A stretch of DNA of 64,000 nt from CAZYME01 sp964648115 (GTDB taxonomy: Bacteria; Pseudomonadota; Gammaproteobacteria; Legionellales; Legionellaceae): positions 62,001 to 126,000 of the forward strand of contig CAZYME010000001.1 in NCBI GenBank assembly GCA_964648115.1. Reading direction: 5' to 3'. Positions 54,621 through 63,810 of this stretch are shown here, piece after piece. Within the stretch, counting starts at the first letter, position 1. Every line of letters begins with the position of its first letter. The notes beneath the pieces are model-generated. The model saw only the letters and a list, made by a program, of their open reading frames with translations, was not told where the DNA came from and did no database searches. The position numbers and the translations under genes are program-made.

Positions 54621-55442
54621 TTACAAACGTGCCTCGTCTTTATCTAGCAAATGGCGTAACGAAGATACTATGGGATGCTGAGTAGGTAGATGATGGGCAT
54701 CAAACGATGCTATCAACTGTATCCCCTGTAAGACATTAGTGACAAATACAGCATCTGCCTCAGCAATCATTACCGTATCTATTGATGTCTCTGTACAAAC
54801 AATCCCCGCGGTCTTACATAAGTGAAGCAACCGCTCTCGTGTAACACCAGCTAATAATCCACTCGCAAGAGACGGGGTAAAAACATGATCATTTTTAACG
54901 ATAAATAAATTTGCAACGGTTGTTTCCGTCGCATAACGCTCTAAATTGAAGAACAAAGCATCATCAGCACCACATGCCAAAGCTTGGCGACGAGCTAAGA
55001 TAGACTCTAAATAATTAACTGATTTAAGCCGATAAATGGGATTACTGGCATCACGCAGCCACCCCGCGCTAACCAAACGGAGTGCCCTCTCGTGAAGCAA
55101 GTAACTAAATGCCTCAAAGGACAAACATGACGTATCCCCATGCGCGACCAACCCTCGTGGAGCGCGCCCTCCACTTAAAATTGCTTTGATGCCACCCGTT
55201 TTAATTTGTTCAGCTTCAATACAATGCATTAATTGCTTAAGCCACATTTCCTGTGAAATATCGAAGGGTATTGCTAGTAATTTAGCCGCAGAGGACATTC
55301 GCTGCCAATGAAGAGCTGCATAATATGGGAGGTTTTGCTCAACTCTTATTGTTTCAAATAACCCCTCACCTAAAAGAATACGATCATCGGCACTAAATGA
55401 GGCTTTTTTCTCAACATCAACAGGGAAAATATGGGTAGGCAT
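54621..55442 (-). CDS. PLP-dependent class IV aminotransferase, PabC-like
   Basis: Fold-type IV PLP enzyme (273 aa). Catalytic Lys is in YRLKSVNYLESILARRQA, followed by GADDALFFN and ETTVANLFIVKNDHVFTPSL, then SGLLAGVTRERLL for the phosphate. This pattern fits 4-amino-4-deoxychorismate lyase (folate p-aminobenzoate step) better than branched-chain or D-amino-acid transaminases, but these families are hard to separate by eye. It starts 2 bp after a small acidic gene. Confidence 0.8.
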   Translation of the reverse strand: MPTHIFPVDVEKKASFSADDRILLGEGLFETIRVEQNLPYYAALHWQRMSSAAKLLAIPFDISQEMWLKQLMHCIEAEQIKTGGIKAILSGGRAPRGLVAHGDTSCLSFEAFSYLLHERALRLVSAGWLRDASNPIYRLKSVNYLESILARRQALACGADDALFFNLERYATETTVANLFIVKNDHVFTPSLASGLLAGVTRERLLHLCKTAGIVCTETSIDTVMIAEADAVFVTNVLQGIQLIASFDAHHLPTQHPIVSSLRHLLDKDEARL

Positions 55443-55444
55443 TT

Positions 55445-55648
55445 TTAATAATCGAGAAAATCTTCAAGCTCATCTTGTAACCGCTTGTCTTCCAATAGTT
55501 TCTCTAAGCGCCTACGCGCATCAGGCGTGGTGCGTTGGCGGGAATCCTGAATAATAACCTCATCATCAACCTCATCAACTACCTCTACGATTTCATCATC
55601 AGCAATTAATGCTTTATCTTCCGCATCATCATCAAACAGTTCACTCAT
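55445..55648 (-). CDS. Small acidic protein, PA3496-family-like
   Basis: 67-aa cytoplasmic protein with a strongly acidic N-terminal half (DDEIVEVVDEVDDEVIIQDS) and a charged helical C-terminus (ARRRLEKLLEDKRLQDELED). The layout matches the PA3496-type small conserved proteins of gammaproteobacteria, whose function is not established. Adjacent to the PabC-like gene and probably cotranscribed. Confidence 0.75.
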   Translation of the reverse strand: MSELFDDDAEDKALIADDEIVEVVDEVDDEVIIQDSRQRTTPDARRRLEKLLEDKRLQDELEDFLDY

Positions 55649-55819
55649 GCGATCCTCACAAGTTGGCTACACATCTTTAAAATATGTCCAAACCCTAATA
55701 AATTTGCAAGCTATATACCTCATTTTTTTACAATTGCATAGTATTTTTTTGAAACAATTCGCTTGTTGAACTATGAAAGTATCTGCGTGATAATCACTTA
55801 AAAATTTCCAAGAAATTTT

Positions 55820-56413
55820 ATGGCTGACCCATTTAAACAAGCATTACGATTAACCTGCCAACAAATTCGTCAAAATTTATCTTTATCTTACCAAAAGAAG
55901 GTTTCTGACCAAATCTGCGCTCGTGTTCGTACATTAGACCAGTACCGCTATGCTAAACGGATCGCACTTTATCAAGCAATGAAGGGCGAAATTGACTTAA
56001 GCAGCTTATGGCGCTCAGCACCCCGGCAAGGTAAGTATTGTTACTTTCCCGCACTAAATGATGATTGTACTTTATCATTTCTACCTGCAACACCCGCATC
56101 AACATTTCAGAAAAACCGCTACGGTATTCAAGAACCTGTTGTTGAGCGAGAACAAGGATTATCACCTGAGCAGCTTGATCTGATTTTCGTTCCCTTGGTT
56201 GCTGTCGATCATCAAGGAACACGTTTAGGCATGGGAGCAGGCTACTATGACCGCACCTTCGCCCACTGCCGTCTACCATTGTTAGTTGGCGTTGCGTATG
56301 AATTCCAGCGCCAATCTTTTATTGAAGCACAAGCTTGGGATATTTCCCTCAATGTGGTCGTTACAGAGCGCGCAATTTATTGGAGTAACCCATGGCAAAA
56401 AATTATTGGCTGA
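55820..56413 (+). CDS. 5-formyltetrahydrofolate cyclo-ligase
   Basis: Converts 5-formyl-THF to methenyl-THF with ATP, in one-carbon metabolism. N-terminal basic motif (CQQIRQNLSLSYQKK), FPALNDDCTLSFLP, and the signature LVAVDHQGTRLGMGAGYYDR with ATP-binding glycines and YYDR. 197 aa. Equivalent to YgfA/Fau of E. coli. The last 22 bp overlap the EVE-domain gene. The short upstream gap leaves no room for a 6S RNA, which sits there in many gammaproteobacteria. Confidence 0.93.
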   Translation: MADPFKQALRLTCQQIRQNLSLSYQKKVSDQICARVRTLDQYRYAKRIALYQAMKGEIDLSSLWRSAPRQGKYCYFPALNDDCTLSFLPATPASTFQKNRYGIQEPVVEREQGLSPEQLDLIFVPLVAVDHQGTRLGMGAGYYDRTFAHCRLPLLVGVAYEFQRQSFIEAQAWDISLNVVVTERAIYWSNPWQKIIG

Positions 56414-56865
56414 TGAAGTCTGAACCCACCTGTTTTGGTATTGATACGTTGTACAGCCGGCCTAGTAAAACAGCTCCTTGGGATTGCGTACGTAACTATC
56501 AAGCACGCAACTTCATGCGCAACACGATGCGTATCGGTGATCTGGCTTTTTTTTATCACTCAAATTGCAACCCTCCGGGGATCGTTGGCATTATGGAAAT
56601 CGCTAGCGAAGCCTACCCAGATTATACAGCCTTTGACCCCAGCAACGATCATTATGATGCTAATAGCACCCCCGATAATCCGCGTTGGTTTATGGTGGAT
56701 GTGCGCTTTAAAGAAAAATTTCCGCATATCATTCCATTAGAACAATTGAGACAATATCCGGAGTTAGAAAAAATGCCTTTGTTGCGCAAGGGGAATCGTT
56801 TGTCAATTACTCCTGTTACGCGGGAGGAATGGGAGTTTATTGATGAGCTGGTACATAGCCGCTAA
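56392..56865 (+). CDS. EVE-domain protein
   Basis: Single EVE (PUA-like) domain of 157 aa. KNYWLMKSEPTCFGIDTL, WDCVRNYQARNFMRN, FYHSNCNPPGIVGIMEIASE and RWFMVDVRFKEKF are the conserved segments forming a modified-base-binding pocket. Related to YTH domains and to human THYN1; may recognise modified DNA or RNA bases. Overlaps the cyclo-ligase gene, a frequent pairing. Confidence 0.92.
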   Translation: MAKNYWLMKSEPTCFGIDTLYSRPSKTAPWDCVRNYQARNFMRNTMRIGDLAFFYHSNCNPPGIVGIMEIASEAYPDYTAFDPSNDHYDANSTPDNPRWFMVDVRFKEKFPHIIPLEQLRQYPELEKMPLLRKGNRLSITPVTREEWEFIDELVHSR

Positions 56866-56914
56866 GAATTTTACACCGCACTCTCACTCCGAGCCGCGGC
56901 TCGGAAATCTTAGG

Positions 56915-57253
56915 TTACAGGGCTTCCTCGCCTACTTCACCTGTACGTATACGCACTACTTGCTGCAGTTCGTGTACAAAAATTTTGCCATCGCCAATTT
57001 TCCCGGTATAGGCAGCTTTGCAAATTGCGTCGATTGCGGTTTCTACCATATTATCTGGCAAGGCTAATTCAACTTTGATTTTAGGAAGAAAATCAACAAC
57101 ATATTCAGCTCCACGGTAAAGCTCTGTATGGCCTTTTTGCCGACCAAAGCCCCGCGTTTCAGAAATCGTAATCCCGGGAACACCAATTTCTATTAGTGCT
57201 TCATGAACATCATCAAGCTTAAAAGGTTTGATAATAGCGGTGATCATTTTCAT
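56915..57253 (-). CDS. glnB: Nitrogen regulatory protein P-II
   Basis: 112-aa trimeric signalling protein sensing 2-oxoglutarate and ATP/ADP. The T-loop LYRGAEYVVDF has the uridylylation Tyr51; GFGRQKGH and the B-loop TGKIGDGKIFV with RIRTGE are intact. Start MKMITAI chosen, with AAAGG upstream; a TTG five codons earlier is unlikely. No amtB is adjacent, so GlnB is more likely than GlnK. Confidence 0.93.
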   Translation of the reverse strand: MKMITAIIKPFKLDDVHEALIEIGVPGITISETRGFGRQKGHTELYRGAEYVVDFLPKIKVELALPDNMVETAIDAICKAAYTGKIGDGKIFVHELQQVVRIRTGEVGEEAL

Positions 57254-57329
57254 TATTTTGCCTTTCAAATATAAAACACATCTAAAATGGGTATAATAGA
57301 TCTAAATACCCTTCGATCAGGAGCACCCT

Positions 57330-57587
57330 ATGTTTGATCCTAAGCAATTTGAAGAGCTCGCAAAAAACCTCTATACCGCATTACCGATCAGTCTACAGAA
57401 CTTTGAAAATGAAATTCAACAAAAATTCAAAGAGATATTACAATCAGCTTTTACCCGTATGGATTTGGTGACTCGAGAAGAATTCGATGTTCAAGTCAAA
57501 GTGCTTGCACGAACTCGTGAAAAAATCGAGATGTTGCAAAACCAAGTACAAAGCTTAGTTGAGGAAAAATCTAGTAAAGCTAAATAG
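57330..57587 (+). CDS. ubiK: Ubiquinone biosynthesis accessory factor UbiK
   Basis: 85-aa BMFP/YqiC-family protein: an amphipathic N-terminal helix (FDPKQFEELAKNLYTALPIS) followed by a C-terminal coiled coil (KVLARTREKIEMLQNQVQSL). UbiK assists the aerobic ubiquinone complex together with UbiJ. CAGGAG ribosome binding site. Upstream of comM, a common linkage. Confidence 0.92.
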   Translation: MFDPKQFEELAKNLYTALPISLQNFENEIQQKFKEILQSAFTRMDLVTREEFDVQVKVLARTREKIEMLQNQVQSLVEEKSSKAK

Positions 57588-57604
57588 TGGCCCTGCGGGC
57601 GTTT

Positions 57605-57680
57605 CCCGCATTACGCTGCGCTCCATACGGGCTACATTGATCTATTATCGTAGCCCGTATGGAGCGCAGCGTAATGCGGG
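57605..57680. repeat. REP-like element, family C: perfect 31-bp inverted pair
   Basis: CCCGCATTACGCTGCGCTCC plus ATACGGGCTAC (57605-57635) is exactly mirrored at 57650-57680 around a 14-nt loop. It is the most complete copy of the family, which also occurs at 8981, 17712 and 61261. Located between ubiK and comM, so it may limit readthrough. Confidence 0.8.
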
Positions 57681-57782
57681 GAAAATCACTACGCGAAGCG
57701 CTACAAAACATGGCCCAAACGTATCGACGAGTAAAATTCTATCGAGTAGAATGAAGGTCCAACCTCGAAAAGAGCTACATTT

Positions 57783-59291
57783 ATGAGTCTTGCAATTAGC
57801 AAAACACGCAGTGCTATTGGTATTCATGCACAGCCTGTTTCTGTTGAAGTACATTTGTCTAACGGCTTACCTAGTTTTGCCATTGTAGGGCTTCCTGAAA
57901 CCGCCATTAAAGAAAGCAAAGATAGGGTGCGCAGCGCCATTATCAATAGCCAATTTGAATTCCCTTGTCGTAGAATTACCGTCAGTCTCGCTCCAGCAGA
58001 GCTACCCAAAACCGGCAGCGGTTTTGATTTGCCCATAGCTATCGCGATTCTAGCAGCCTCTGGCCAAATACCCTCAAAAAAGCTTAGCTCTCATGAATTT
58101 ATCGGCGAATTAGCCCTAGACGGCAATCTCCGTGGGGTGTCCGCTATTATCCCTACCATATTAGCAGCTCATCATGACCAACAAATATTAATCATTGCAA
58201 ACGCTAACGCAGAGGAAGCATCACTCGCTGGGCACGATAACGTTTTCTCCGCTGGTAACTTACGGGCTGTGTGCGGTTATCTATGCCAAGATACACCTCT
58301 ACAATCATTGCCAAATCGTCCTGAAATTGGTCGCAACGATCTTTCCCTTGATTGGTCGGACGTCAAAGGGCAGCACCATGCCAAACACGCTATGGAAATT
58401 GCCGCCTGCGGTGGGCACAGTATTTTACTAAGTGGGCCACCTGGTAGCGGAAAAACCATGTTAGCAAAACGTTTCAGCACATTATTACCTGAACTATCAG
58501 ACGACCAAGCCTTGGAATGTGCTGCCATTAATTCCATTCGCGGCCGCATAGCCAACTTCAGTAATTGGCGCCAACCACCCTTTCGCTCACCCCACCACAC
58601 AGCATCGCCAGTGGCTCTAGTTGGAGGGGGAAATCCCCCTAAACCCGGGGAGATTTCTCTCGCTCATCATGGTGTTTTATTCCTGGATGAATTGCCTGAG
58701 TTTCACCGAAATGTTCTCGAAACCTTACGTGAACCGCTAGAGTCGGGCAATATTTGCATTTCACGTGCTGCTATACAGATGGAATTCCCTGCTCGTTTTC
58801 AATTGCTGGCCGCTATGAACCCATGCCCATGTGGACATTGGGGGAATCCGAATGCCAGTTGTTTATGCTCCCCGGATAGAATAAACCGCTACCTTAGTAA
58901 ATTATCGGCACCTCTACTGGACCGCATTGACATGCAAATTACGGTGCGAGCATTAACTGAAGACGAGCTAGTTAAACCTAACCAAGCAGCGGGGGGGCAA
59001 AGTGCAAAAATTAGAGATAGAGTGAGCGCGCTGCGATTACGACAGATCAATCGTCAAGGGTGCAATAACGCCAATCTAAGTGCCAAAGACTGTGAGATTG
59101 TCTGCGACTTAGGCGATGCAGAGCAAGCATTTTTACGTCAAGCTTTGAGCCAACTAAAGCTATCTGCGCGTGCTTTTCACCGTTTGTTAAAAGTAGCACG
59201 CACCATTGCTGATATGCGCCAGGCGGATAAAACCCAGCTATCTGATTTAAAGCAAGCTTTGTCGTTTAAGCAAATGTTGAAAGGACCCTAG
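57783..59291 (+). CDS. comM: ComM/YifB-type Mg-chelatase-like AAA+ ATPase
   Basis: Hexameric AAA+ helicase that promotes branch migration during natural transformation. An N-terminal Lon-like fold (SVEVHLSNGLPSFAIVGLPE) is followed by Walker A GPPGSGKTMLAKR, Walker B GVLFLDELPEF, a zinc-like cysteine cluster (CPCGHWGNPNASCLCS) and arginine-finger region DRIDMQITV. 502 aa. Overlaps convergent pyrB by 26 bp. Confidence 0.95.
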   Translation: MSLAISKTRSAIGIHAQPVSVEVHLSNGLPSFAIVGLPETAIKESKDRVRSAIINSQFEFPCRRITVSLAPAELPKTGSGFDLPIAIAILAASGQIPSKKLSSHEFIGELALDGNLRGVSAIIPTILAAHHDQQILIIANANAEEASLAGHDNVFSAGNLRAVCGYLCQDTPLQSLPNRPEIGRNDLSLDWSDVKGQHHAKHAMEIAACGGHSILLSGPPGSGKTMLAKRFSTLLPELSDDQALECAAINSIRGRIANFSNWRQPPFRSPHHTASPVALVGGGNPPKPGEISLAHHGVLFLDELPEFHRNVLETLREPLESGNICISRAAIQMEFPARFQLLAAMNPCPCGHWGNPNASCLCSPDRINRYLSKLSAPLLDRIDMQITVRALTEDELVKPNQAAGGQSAKIRDRVSALRLRQINRQGCNNANLSAKDCEIVCDLGDAEQAFLRQALSQLKLSARAFHRLLKVARTIADMRQADKTQLSDLKQALSFKQMLKGP

Positions 59292-60186
59292 AATCCAAAG
59301 TAGTTAAGCACTCCAGAATAGCCATACGCATAAACACCCCGTTTTTTACTTGTTGTAATATGCATGATTGAGGGCCATCAGCTATGTCATTGTCGATTTC
59401 TACGCCGCGATTTACCGGGCCTGGGTGCATGATCATTGCGTCTTTTTTTGCGTAAGCTAAGGTCTTACTGGTTAATGCATAATTAGAGCGGTAGCTTTCC
59501 AAATCAAGATGCTCGTTAGCTGATAGTCGCTCACGCTGAACGCGTAAACAAATCACCACGTCTGCATCCTGGAGACCATCATGCAATGAATCAGTAACAC
59601 GACCATAATGAAGAGAGCTTGGCTGCCAAAGTTTGGGGGCAACTAAAACCAACTCACCTACGCCTAACTTGGAACAAATCCACTCTAAAGAATTAGCCAC
59701 ACGCGAATGGCGAATATCACCAACAATAGCAATTTTGAGTTTTTCTAAATGCGGTTTTTTTTCCACAATCGTCATCAAATCAAGCATGGCTTGGCTAGGA
59801 TGAGCATGTGTACCGTCACCAGCATTAATAATGTGTATGTTATCCCCACATGTTTTTGCCAGCCTCGCTGGCAGCCCTGTTTGCGTATGGCGGAGCACAA
59901 AAACTTTGATACCCATCGCAGCCAAGGTTTTAACTGTATCCTCGATAATTTCGCCTTTATTTTCAGATGAACTTTGCAAATCTAAATTCACCACAGGCAT
60001 AGCTAAATGCTTAGCCGCCAACTCAAAACTTACCCGAGTACGAGTACTGTTTTCATAAAATAAATTGACTACTGGTGATTCTGGGTAGTTTGGATAAATC
60101 GAGTTAGTTTTAAAATGTAGCGCGCGCTTAATAAGGCTTGTTATTTCATTTTTGGATAACTGCTGAATATCTAAAAAATGCTTCAT
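59266..60186 (-). CDS. pyrB: Aspartate carbamoyltransferase catalytic subunit
   Basis: First committed step of pyrimidine synthesis. Carbamoyl-phosphate loop STRTRVSFELAAKHL, the SSSENKGE loop (80s loop), DGTHAHPSQAMLDL, GDIRHSRVANS, and MHPGPVNRGVEI are all present. 306 aa. No pyrI or inactive pyrC follows, so it may be a PyrB that works alone or with a distant partner. Six bases separate it from ruvX. Confidence 0.95.
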   Translation of the reverse strand: MKHFLDIQQLSKNEITSLIKRALHFKTNSIYPNYPESPVVNLFYENSTRTRVSFELAAKHLAMPVVNLDLQSSSENKGEIIEDTVKTLAAMGIKVFVLRHTQTGLPARLAKTCGDNIHIINAGDGTHAHPSQAMLDLMTIVEKKPHLEKLKIAIVGDIRHSRVANSLEWICSKLGVGELVLVAPKLWQPSSLHYGRVTDSLHDGLQDADVVICLRVQRERLSANEHLDLESYRSNYALTSKTLAYAKKDAMIMHPGPVNRGVEIDNDIADGPQSCILQQVKNGVFMRMAILECLTTLDSRVLSTFA

Positions 60187-60192
60187 ATGTCC

Positions 60193-60621
60193 TCATGGCG
60201 ATGTTGAGGCGCCCTGCAACCATTGCTCTAAAATAATACAAGCAGCAATGCTGTCCACCTCTGAGTTTTTAATTTTACGGTATCCGCCTTTAGCAAACAA
60301 ATGAGCACGCGCTTCTACAGTGGATAAGCGCTCATCCACCAAATGGACGGAAAGAGAAAAACGTTTTCTTAGCTGACGCGCAAAACCCCGAGCAGCAGCT
60401 GTTGTATATTGTTCGCTGTCATCAATACACGTTGGCAAACCAACTACCAAGGCAAGTGGTTTCCACTGATTAAGCAATTTCTGCACAGCATCCCAGTGAG
60501 GCACACCCAGTTTTGCGTCTAATGTTGATAGTGGTGATGCGCTTCCGGTAAGCATTTGCCCTACAGCCACGCCAATTCGTTTATAACCAAAATCAAAAGC
60601 TATATACACACCTTCAGGCAT
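60193..60621 (-). CDS. ruvX: Holliday junction resolvase-like RuvX (YqgF)
   Basis: RNase H-fold protein (142 aa) thought to mature the 16S rRNA 5' end. AFDFGYKRIGVAVGQ carries the first catalytic Asp, VVGLP the second strand, HLVDERLSTVEA the Glu, and VDSIAACIILEQWL the last Asp. Overlaps yqgE by 8 bp, the usual yqgE-yqgF-pyrB order. Confidence 0.94.
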   Translation of the reverse strand: MPEGVYIAFDFGYKRIGVAVGQMLTGSASPLSTLDAKLGVPHWDAVQKLLNQWKPLALVVGLPTCIDDSEQYTTAAARGFARQLRKRFSLSVHLVDERLSTVEARAHLFAKGGYRKIKNSEVDSIAACIILEQWLQGASTSP

Positions 60622-61177
60622 GACCTGTACCGGAGATAAGTTGATTCATTTTCACACCAATTGTCAAACCAGCATACTCCCAGCGCTCTTCAAAAGGAAC
60701 CTCATACAATAACTCAGCTTTATAGGGACAAACCAACCATACATTATCAAGCAATTCTTGATCCAACTGGTCGGCACCCCAGCCGACATAACCCAGCGTT
60801 ACCAACACATCCTTAGGGCCTGTCTCATCTGCGATGGCACGTATAATATCATTGGACGTAGTTACCGTCACGTCTTCATGTAAAGCCAAGCTTGAACGCC
60901 ACCCCCCAAAAGGACGGTGAATGACAAACCCTCGCTCAGGCTGAAGAGGGCCTCCAAATAACAAAGGCAAACGATTACTTTCTACGTGAATTGGTTCAAT
61001 ATTTAATTGGTCAAAAACCAAACCTAGAGGGAATTGCATCGGTCTGTTGATGATCAAGCCTACGGTTCCTTGAGCCTGATGTTCACAGACATAAATCACT
61101 GATTTTTCAAAAGTAGGATCTTTCAACGAGGGCATAGCTATCAATAAACTATTTGCCAGCGAGGTATTAATTGCCAT
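60614..61177 (-). CDS. YqgE/AlgH family protein
   Basis: 187-aa protein of the UPF0301 family. NSLLIAMPSLKDPTFEKSVI, YVCEHQAQGTVGLIINRPMQ, GGPLQPERGFVIHRPF and LGYVGWGADQLDQELLDNVW are the hallmark blocks. Function is not well defined; called AlgH in Pseudomonas. First gene of the leftward yqgE-ruvX-pyrB operon. Confidence 0.93.
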   Translation of the reverse strand: MAINTSLANSLLIAMPSLKDPTFEKSVIYVCEHQAQGTVGLIINRPMQFPLGLVFDQLNIEPIHVESNRLPLLFGGPLQPERGFVIHRPFGGWRSSLALHEDVTVTTSNDIIRAIADETGPKDVLVTLGYVGWGADQLDQELLDNVWLVCPYKAELLYEVPFEERWEYAGLTIGVKMNQLISGTGHA

Positions 61178-61260
61178 AACACCGCCCCTCTTAAATTAGC
61201 TCTCTAATTTAATTATATACCAACAAATGATAATCGTTTTTTCGTTGCAATTGTGATCCT

Positions 61261-61288
61261 GTATTCCGCTTCGCTCCATACGGGCTAC
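61261..61288. repeat. REP-like element, family C copy (single arm)
   Basis: TTCCGCTTCGCTCCATACGG followed by GCTAC matches the right part of the arm at 8981-9013 almost exactly. It lies between divergent yqgE and the MscS-family gene. Confidence 0.6.
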
Positions 61289-61391
61289 ATTGCTTTTATA
61301 TGCACGTAGGCGAGAAAAACACCATGTTACTTGAGTTGAATTGCTCAAGGCAGTAAAGTACGAAAATACGTTATGTGCAATCAGGATAATC

Positions 61392-63683
61392 ATGCGACGC
61401 TTCGGGATGACGTGTCTTATTTTTCTTTGCGTTACTACCTGCCTCGCCAAGCCACTAGCAGGTGCACCATTTGGCTTTGATATCAAAAAAGCCAATCAGC
61501 AATTTGATCGCATTAATCTCCAATTATCTGTACAAAATTTAAATCTTCACAACTTAGACGCAGCTGTCGACACGCTGACGGAATTGTCAGATAAAGCTGA
61601 GGAATGTGTAGAGGAAGTACAAAAAAAAATCAACGGTGTCGATATACTGATAAAACAAGGCAGTAGTTCCCTCAATAACAAGAAGGAGGGAGCGGATCTT
61701 ATCTACCTTAACAACCAGCATAAAGAATTAGCCGATGAACAAGCCCAATGCAGGCTATTCTCCATTCGGGCAAGAGAGGCTATTGAGGCTTATAAAAATG
61801 CTAGTGCGGAATTAAAACAAGAAGAAGCACTTACTCGAGGCATGCCACTCTGGAGCATTATTCGGCAGACCATTGATTCCCCACCTGAAGCCAACGTTAC
61901 TACCTTATTAACCATAAAACTTCCTGCAACATTACCATCTGCCTTATCTTGGCTCATTATCGCATGTGTAGCAGTGATTTTTTCCACGATAATTTTAATC
62001 AAAATACGTAAAAGCCAATTTGCGCGCCTTTACTTACGCTTTAAAAAATTACAGATACATTCTGTTTTACTTCTAGCATCTTGTTTTATCTCGGGGGCTC
62101 TATTTGTCTATTTATTAACATTTGCGGAAGATGGCACACCATTCACACTACCCCAGGTCCTAGCAGGGGTAATATTTGCCTACCTCTCAGCATTAGTCCT
62201 TACGTTGCTTCTGTTTAAAGTCAACACGATTAGGGCTTGTCTATACTGGTATTCTCTCGATGTGACGTTTTTTCAATCTATTGTCATCACTTCGCTAAGT
62301 TTTGACACGGTAGCGATCATTGGGCAATTGTTTTCAAGTTCATTTAATATCAATAGCCCGTTATGGCAGCTATGCCAATCTCTCTTTTTGTTGATTATCC
62401 TCACTACAACATGCCATTTTATATACCGTTTTTGCAAACAACACCGACATCTTAATTACGTAAGAAGGCATTACTCTTTTATCAAACGTTTCAGTGCCCT
62501 ACTGCTTTTTGCTTGCGCGCTCATTAGTGTATTTGGCTACCGTACGCTGGCAAACCACTTAACATTTTCTGGTTTTACTACAATTACAATTGTTTTTATT
62601 ACCCTCCTCATAACGCAAGCTATCAATAAGCTTTATCTAAGCCTGAACCAGCAAGAGGCGATTAAATTTAAGATTATTAAATATTTTGGCTACAGGCCTG
62701 ACCAGACATTCACGGAATTTTTAATTTTAAAAACCGTTGCACAAGTGATTGTCATCGCGATTAGTATTTATTTGATAGGCCGTTGCTGGGGCTTTGCTAC
62801 TGATTATATTGAAAGCATATATGATCGCTTTTTGTATGGAATTCATCTAGCAAATGTAACCATTTACCCCACTCGAATTATTTCCGGGGTAGTGGTTTTT
62901 TGTATGCTTTATTTAGTGTTCCGCTCTATTTCTACCGCTATTAGCAGTCACCAGCAATTTGAAGAGGAGGAAGAGACCCAGGTAGCGGTTGCCTCCATTC
63001 TCACATACATTGGCTTTGGGCTGGCTATCATCTCAGGCTTTCTGGTAGCCGGCTTTGATTTTACAGGCCTTGCAATTATCGCTGGCGCACTTTCTGTGGG
63101 TATTGGTCTTGGTTTGCAAAGTATCGTCAACAATTTTGTTTCTGGGTTAATTTTACTGATTGAAAAACCTATCCGACCTGGGGATCGTATCAATGTTGAT
63201 GGCATTGAAGGCTTTGTGAAAAAAATTCGAGTACGCTCAACGCAAATTGTTACCCCTTCTCGCGAAGACATTATCATACCCAATTCTGATTTAATCACCC
63301 ACAGGGTAACGAATTATGTGTTTACTGATAAATACTGCCGTCTAAATTGTGAAGTAGGGGCTGCTTATGGCAGTGATACCCAATTAGTGCATGATGTACT
63401 TTTGGGCGTGGCTAACGCTCATGAGGAAGTAATTAAGACTGGTCGCAATAAGCCTGTGGTTTTATTGCGCTCCTTTGGTGATAGTAACCTGGTTTTTCAA
63501 CTTTGGTGTTTAATTAAAGACGTTAATAAAAAATTTATTGTTCGAAGTGAATTAAATTTTGCGATTGACAAAGTCTTTCGAGAAAATGGTATCTCCATGG
63601 CCTACCCACAACGCGATGTGAACATCAAACTAACGAATTTTGAGGGCGTAAAAAAAGATCTAGACGAGTTAGCTTCGGATTAA
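61392..63683 (+). CDS. Large MscS-family mechanosensitive channel
   Basis: 763-aa inner-membrane protein. It has a signal peptide (MTCLIFLCVTTCLAKPLAGA), a periplasmic coiled-coil region (about 30-165), about nine membrane helices, and a C-terminal MscS domain with pore-lining helix IIAGALSVGIGLGLQSIVNN and beta domain PIRPGDRINVDGIEGFVKKI ... IIIPNSDLITHRVTNY. Probably releases solutes under osmotic downshock. Start at 61392 chosen: AGGA lies just upstream and it begins the signal peptide; a TTG 17 codons earlier is unlikely. Confidence 0.9.
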   Translation: MRRFGMTCLIFLCVTTCLAKPLAGAPFGFDIKKANQQFDRINLQLSVQNLNLHNLDAAVDTLTELSDKAEECVEEVQKKINGVDILIKQGSSSLNNKKEGADLIYLNNQHKELADEQAQCRLFSIRAREAIEAYKNASAELKQEEALTRGMPLWSIIRQTIDSPPEANVTTLLTIKLPATLPSALSWLIIACVAVIFSTIILIKIRKSQFARLYLRFKKLQIHSVLLLASCFISGALFVYLLTFAEDGTPFTLPQVLAGVIFAYLSALVLTLLLFKVNTIRACLYWYSLDVTFFQSIVITSLSFDTVAIIGQLFSSSFNINSPLWQLCQSLFLLIILTTTCHFIYRFCKQHRHLNYVRRHYSFIKRFSALLLFACALISVFGYRTLANHLTFSGFTTITIVFITLLITQAINKLYLSLNQQEAIKFKIIKYFGYRPDQTFTEFLILKTVAQVIVIAISIYLIGRCWGFATDYIESIYDRFLYGIHLANVTIYPTRIISGVVVFCMLYLVFRSISTAISSHQQFEEEEETQVAVASILTYIGFGLAIISGFLVAGFDFTGLAIIAGALSVGIGLGLQSIVNNFVSGLILLIEKPIRPGDRINVDGIEGFVKKIRVRSTQIVTPSREDIIIPNSDLITHRVTNYVFTDKYCRLNCEVGAAYGSDTQLVHDVLLGVANAHEEVIKTGRNKPVVLLRSFGDSNLVFQLWCLIKDVNKKFIVRSELNFAIDKVFRENGISMAYPQRDVNIKLTNFEGVKKDLDELASD

Positions 63684-63692
63684 TCCTAAATC

Positions 63693-63810
63693 GTAACTGC
63701 TCAGACGTCATCCCGAGGAGCTTGCGACGAGGGATCTCCAGCATTGGCAAGGAGTATTATTCAGCAGATCGCAAACTCGGGATGACGCGCCTGAGGTGAG
63801 TGAACAGTTA
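63693..63810. repeat. Nested inverted repeat after the MscS-family gene
   Basis: CGTCATCCCGAG (63706-63717) pairs with CTCGGGATGACG (63776-63787), and outside them GTAACTG pairs with CAGTTAC near 63804-63810. It looks like a dispersed non-coding repeat and could also terminate transcription. The remaining bases to 64000 hold no credible gene; only a short dyad (CCTCCGATATTTGGAGG) near 63961 was noticed. Confidence 0.6.

Noticed and set aside
55649..55819. Possible 6S RNA upstream of the cyclo-ligase gene
   Set aside because: The gap is about 170 bp, AT-rich and lacks the long complementary closing stem expected of ssrS.
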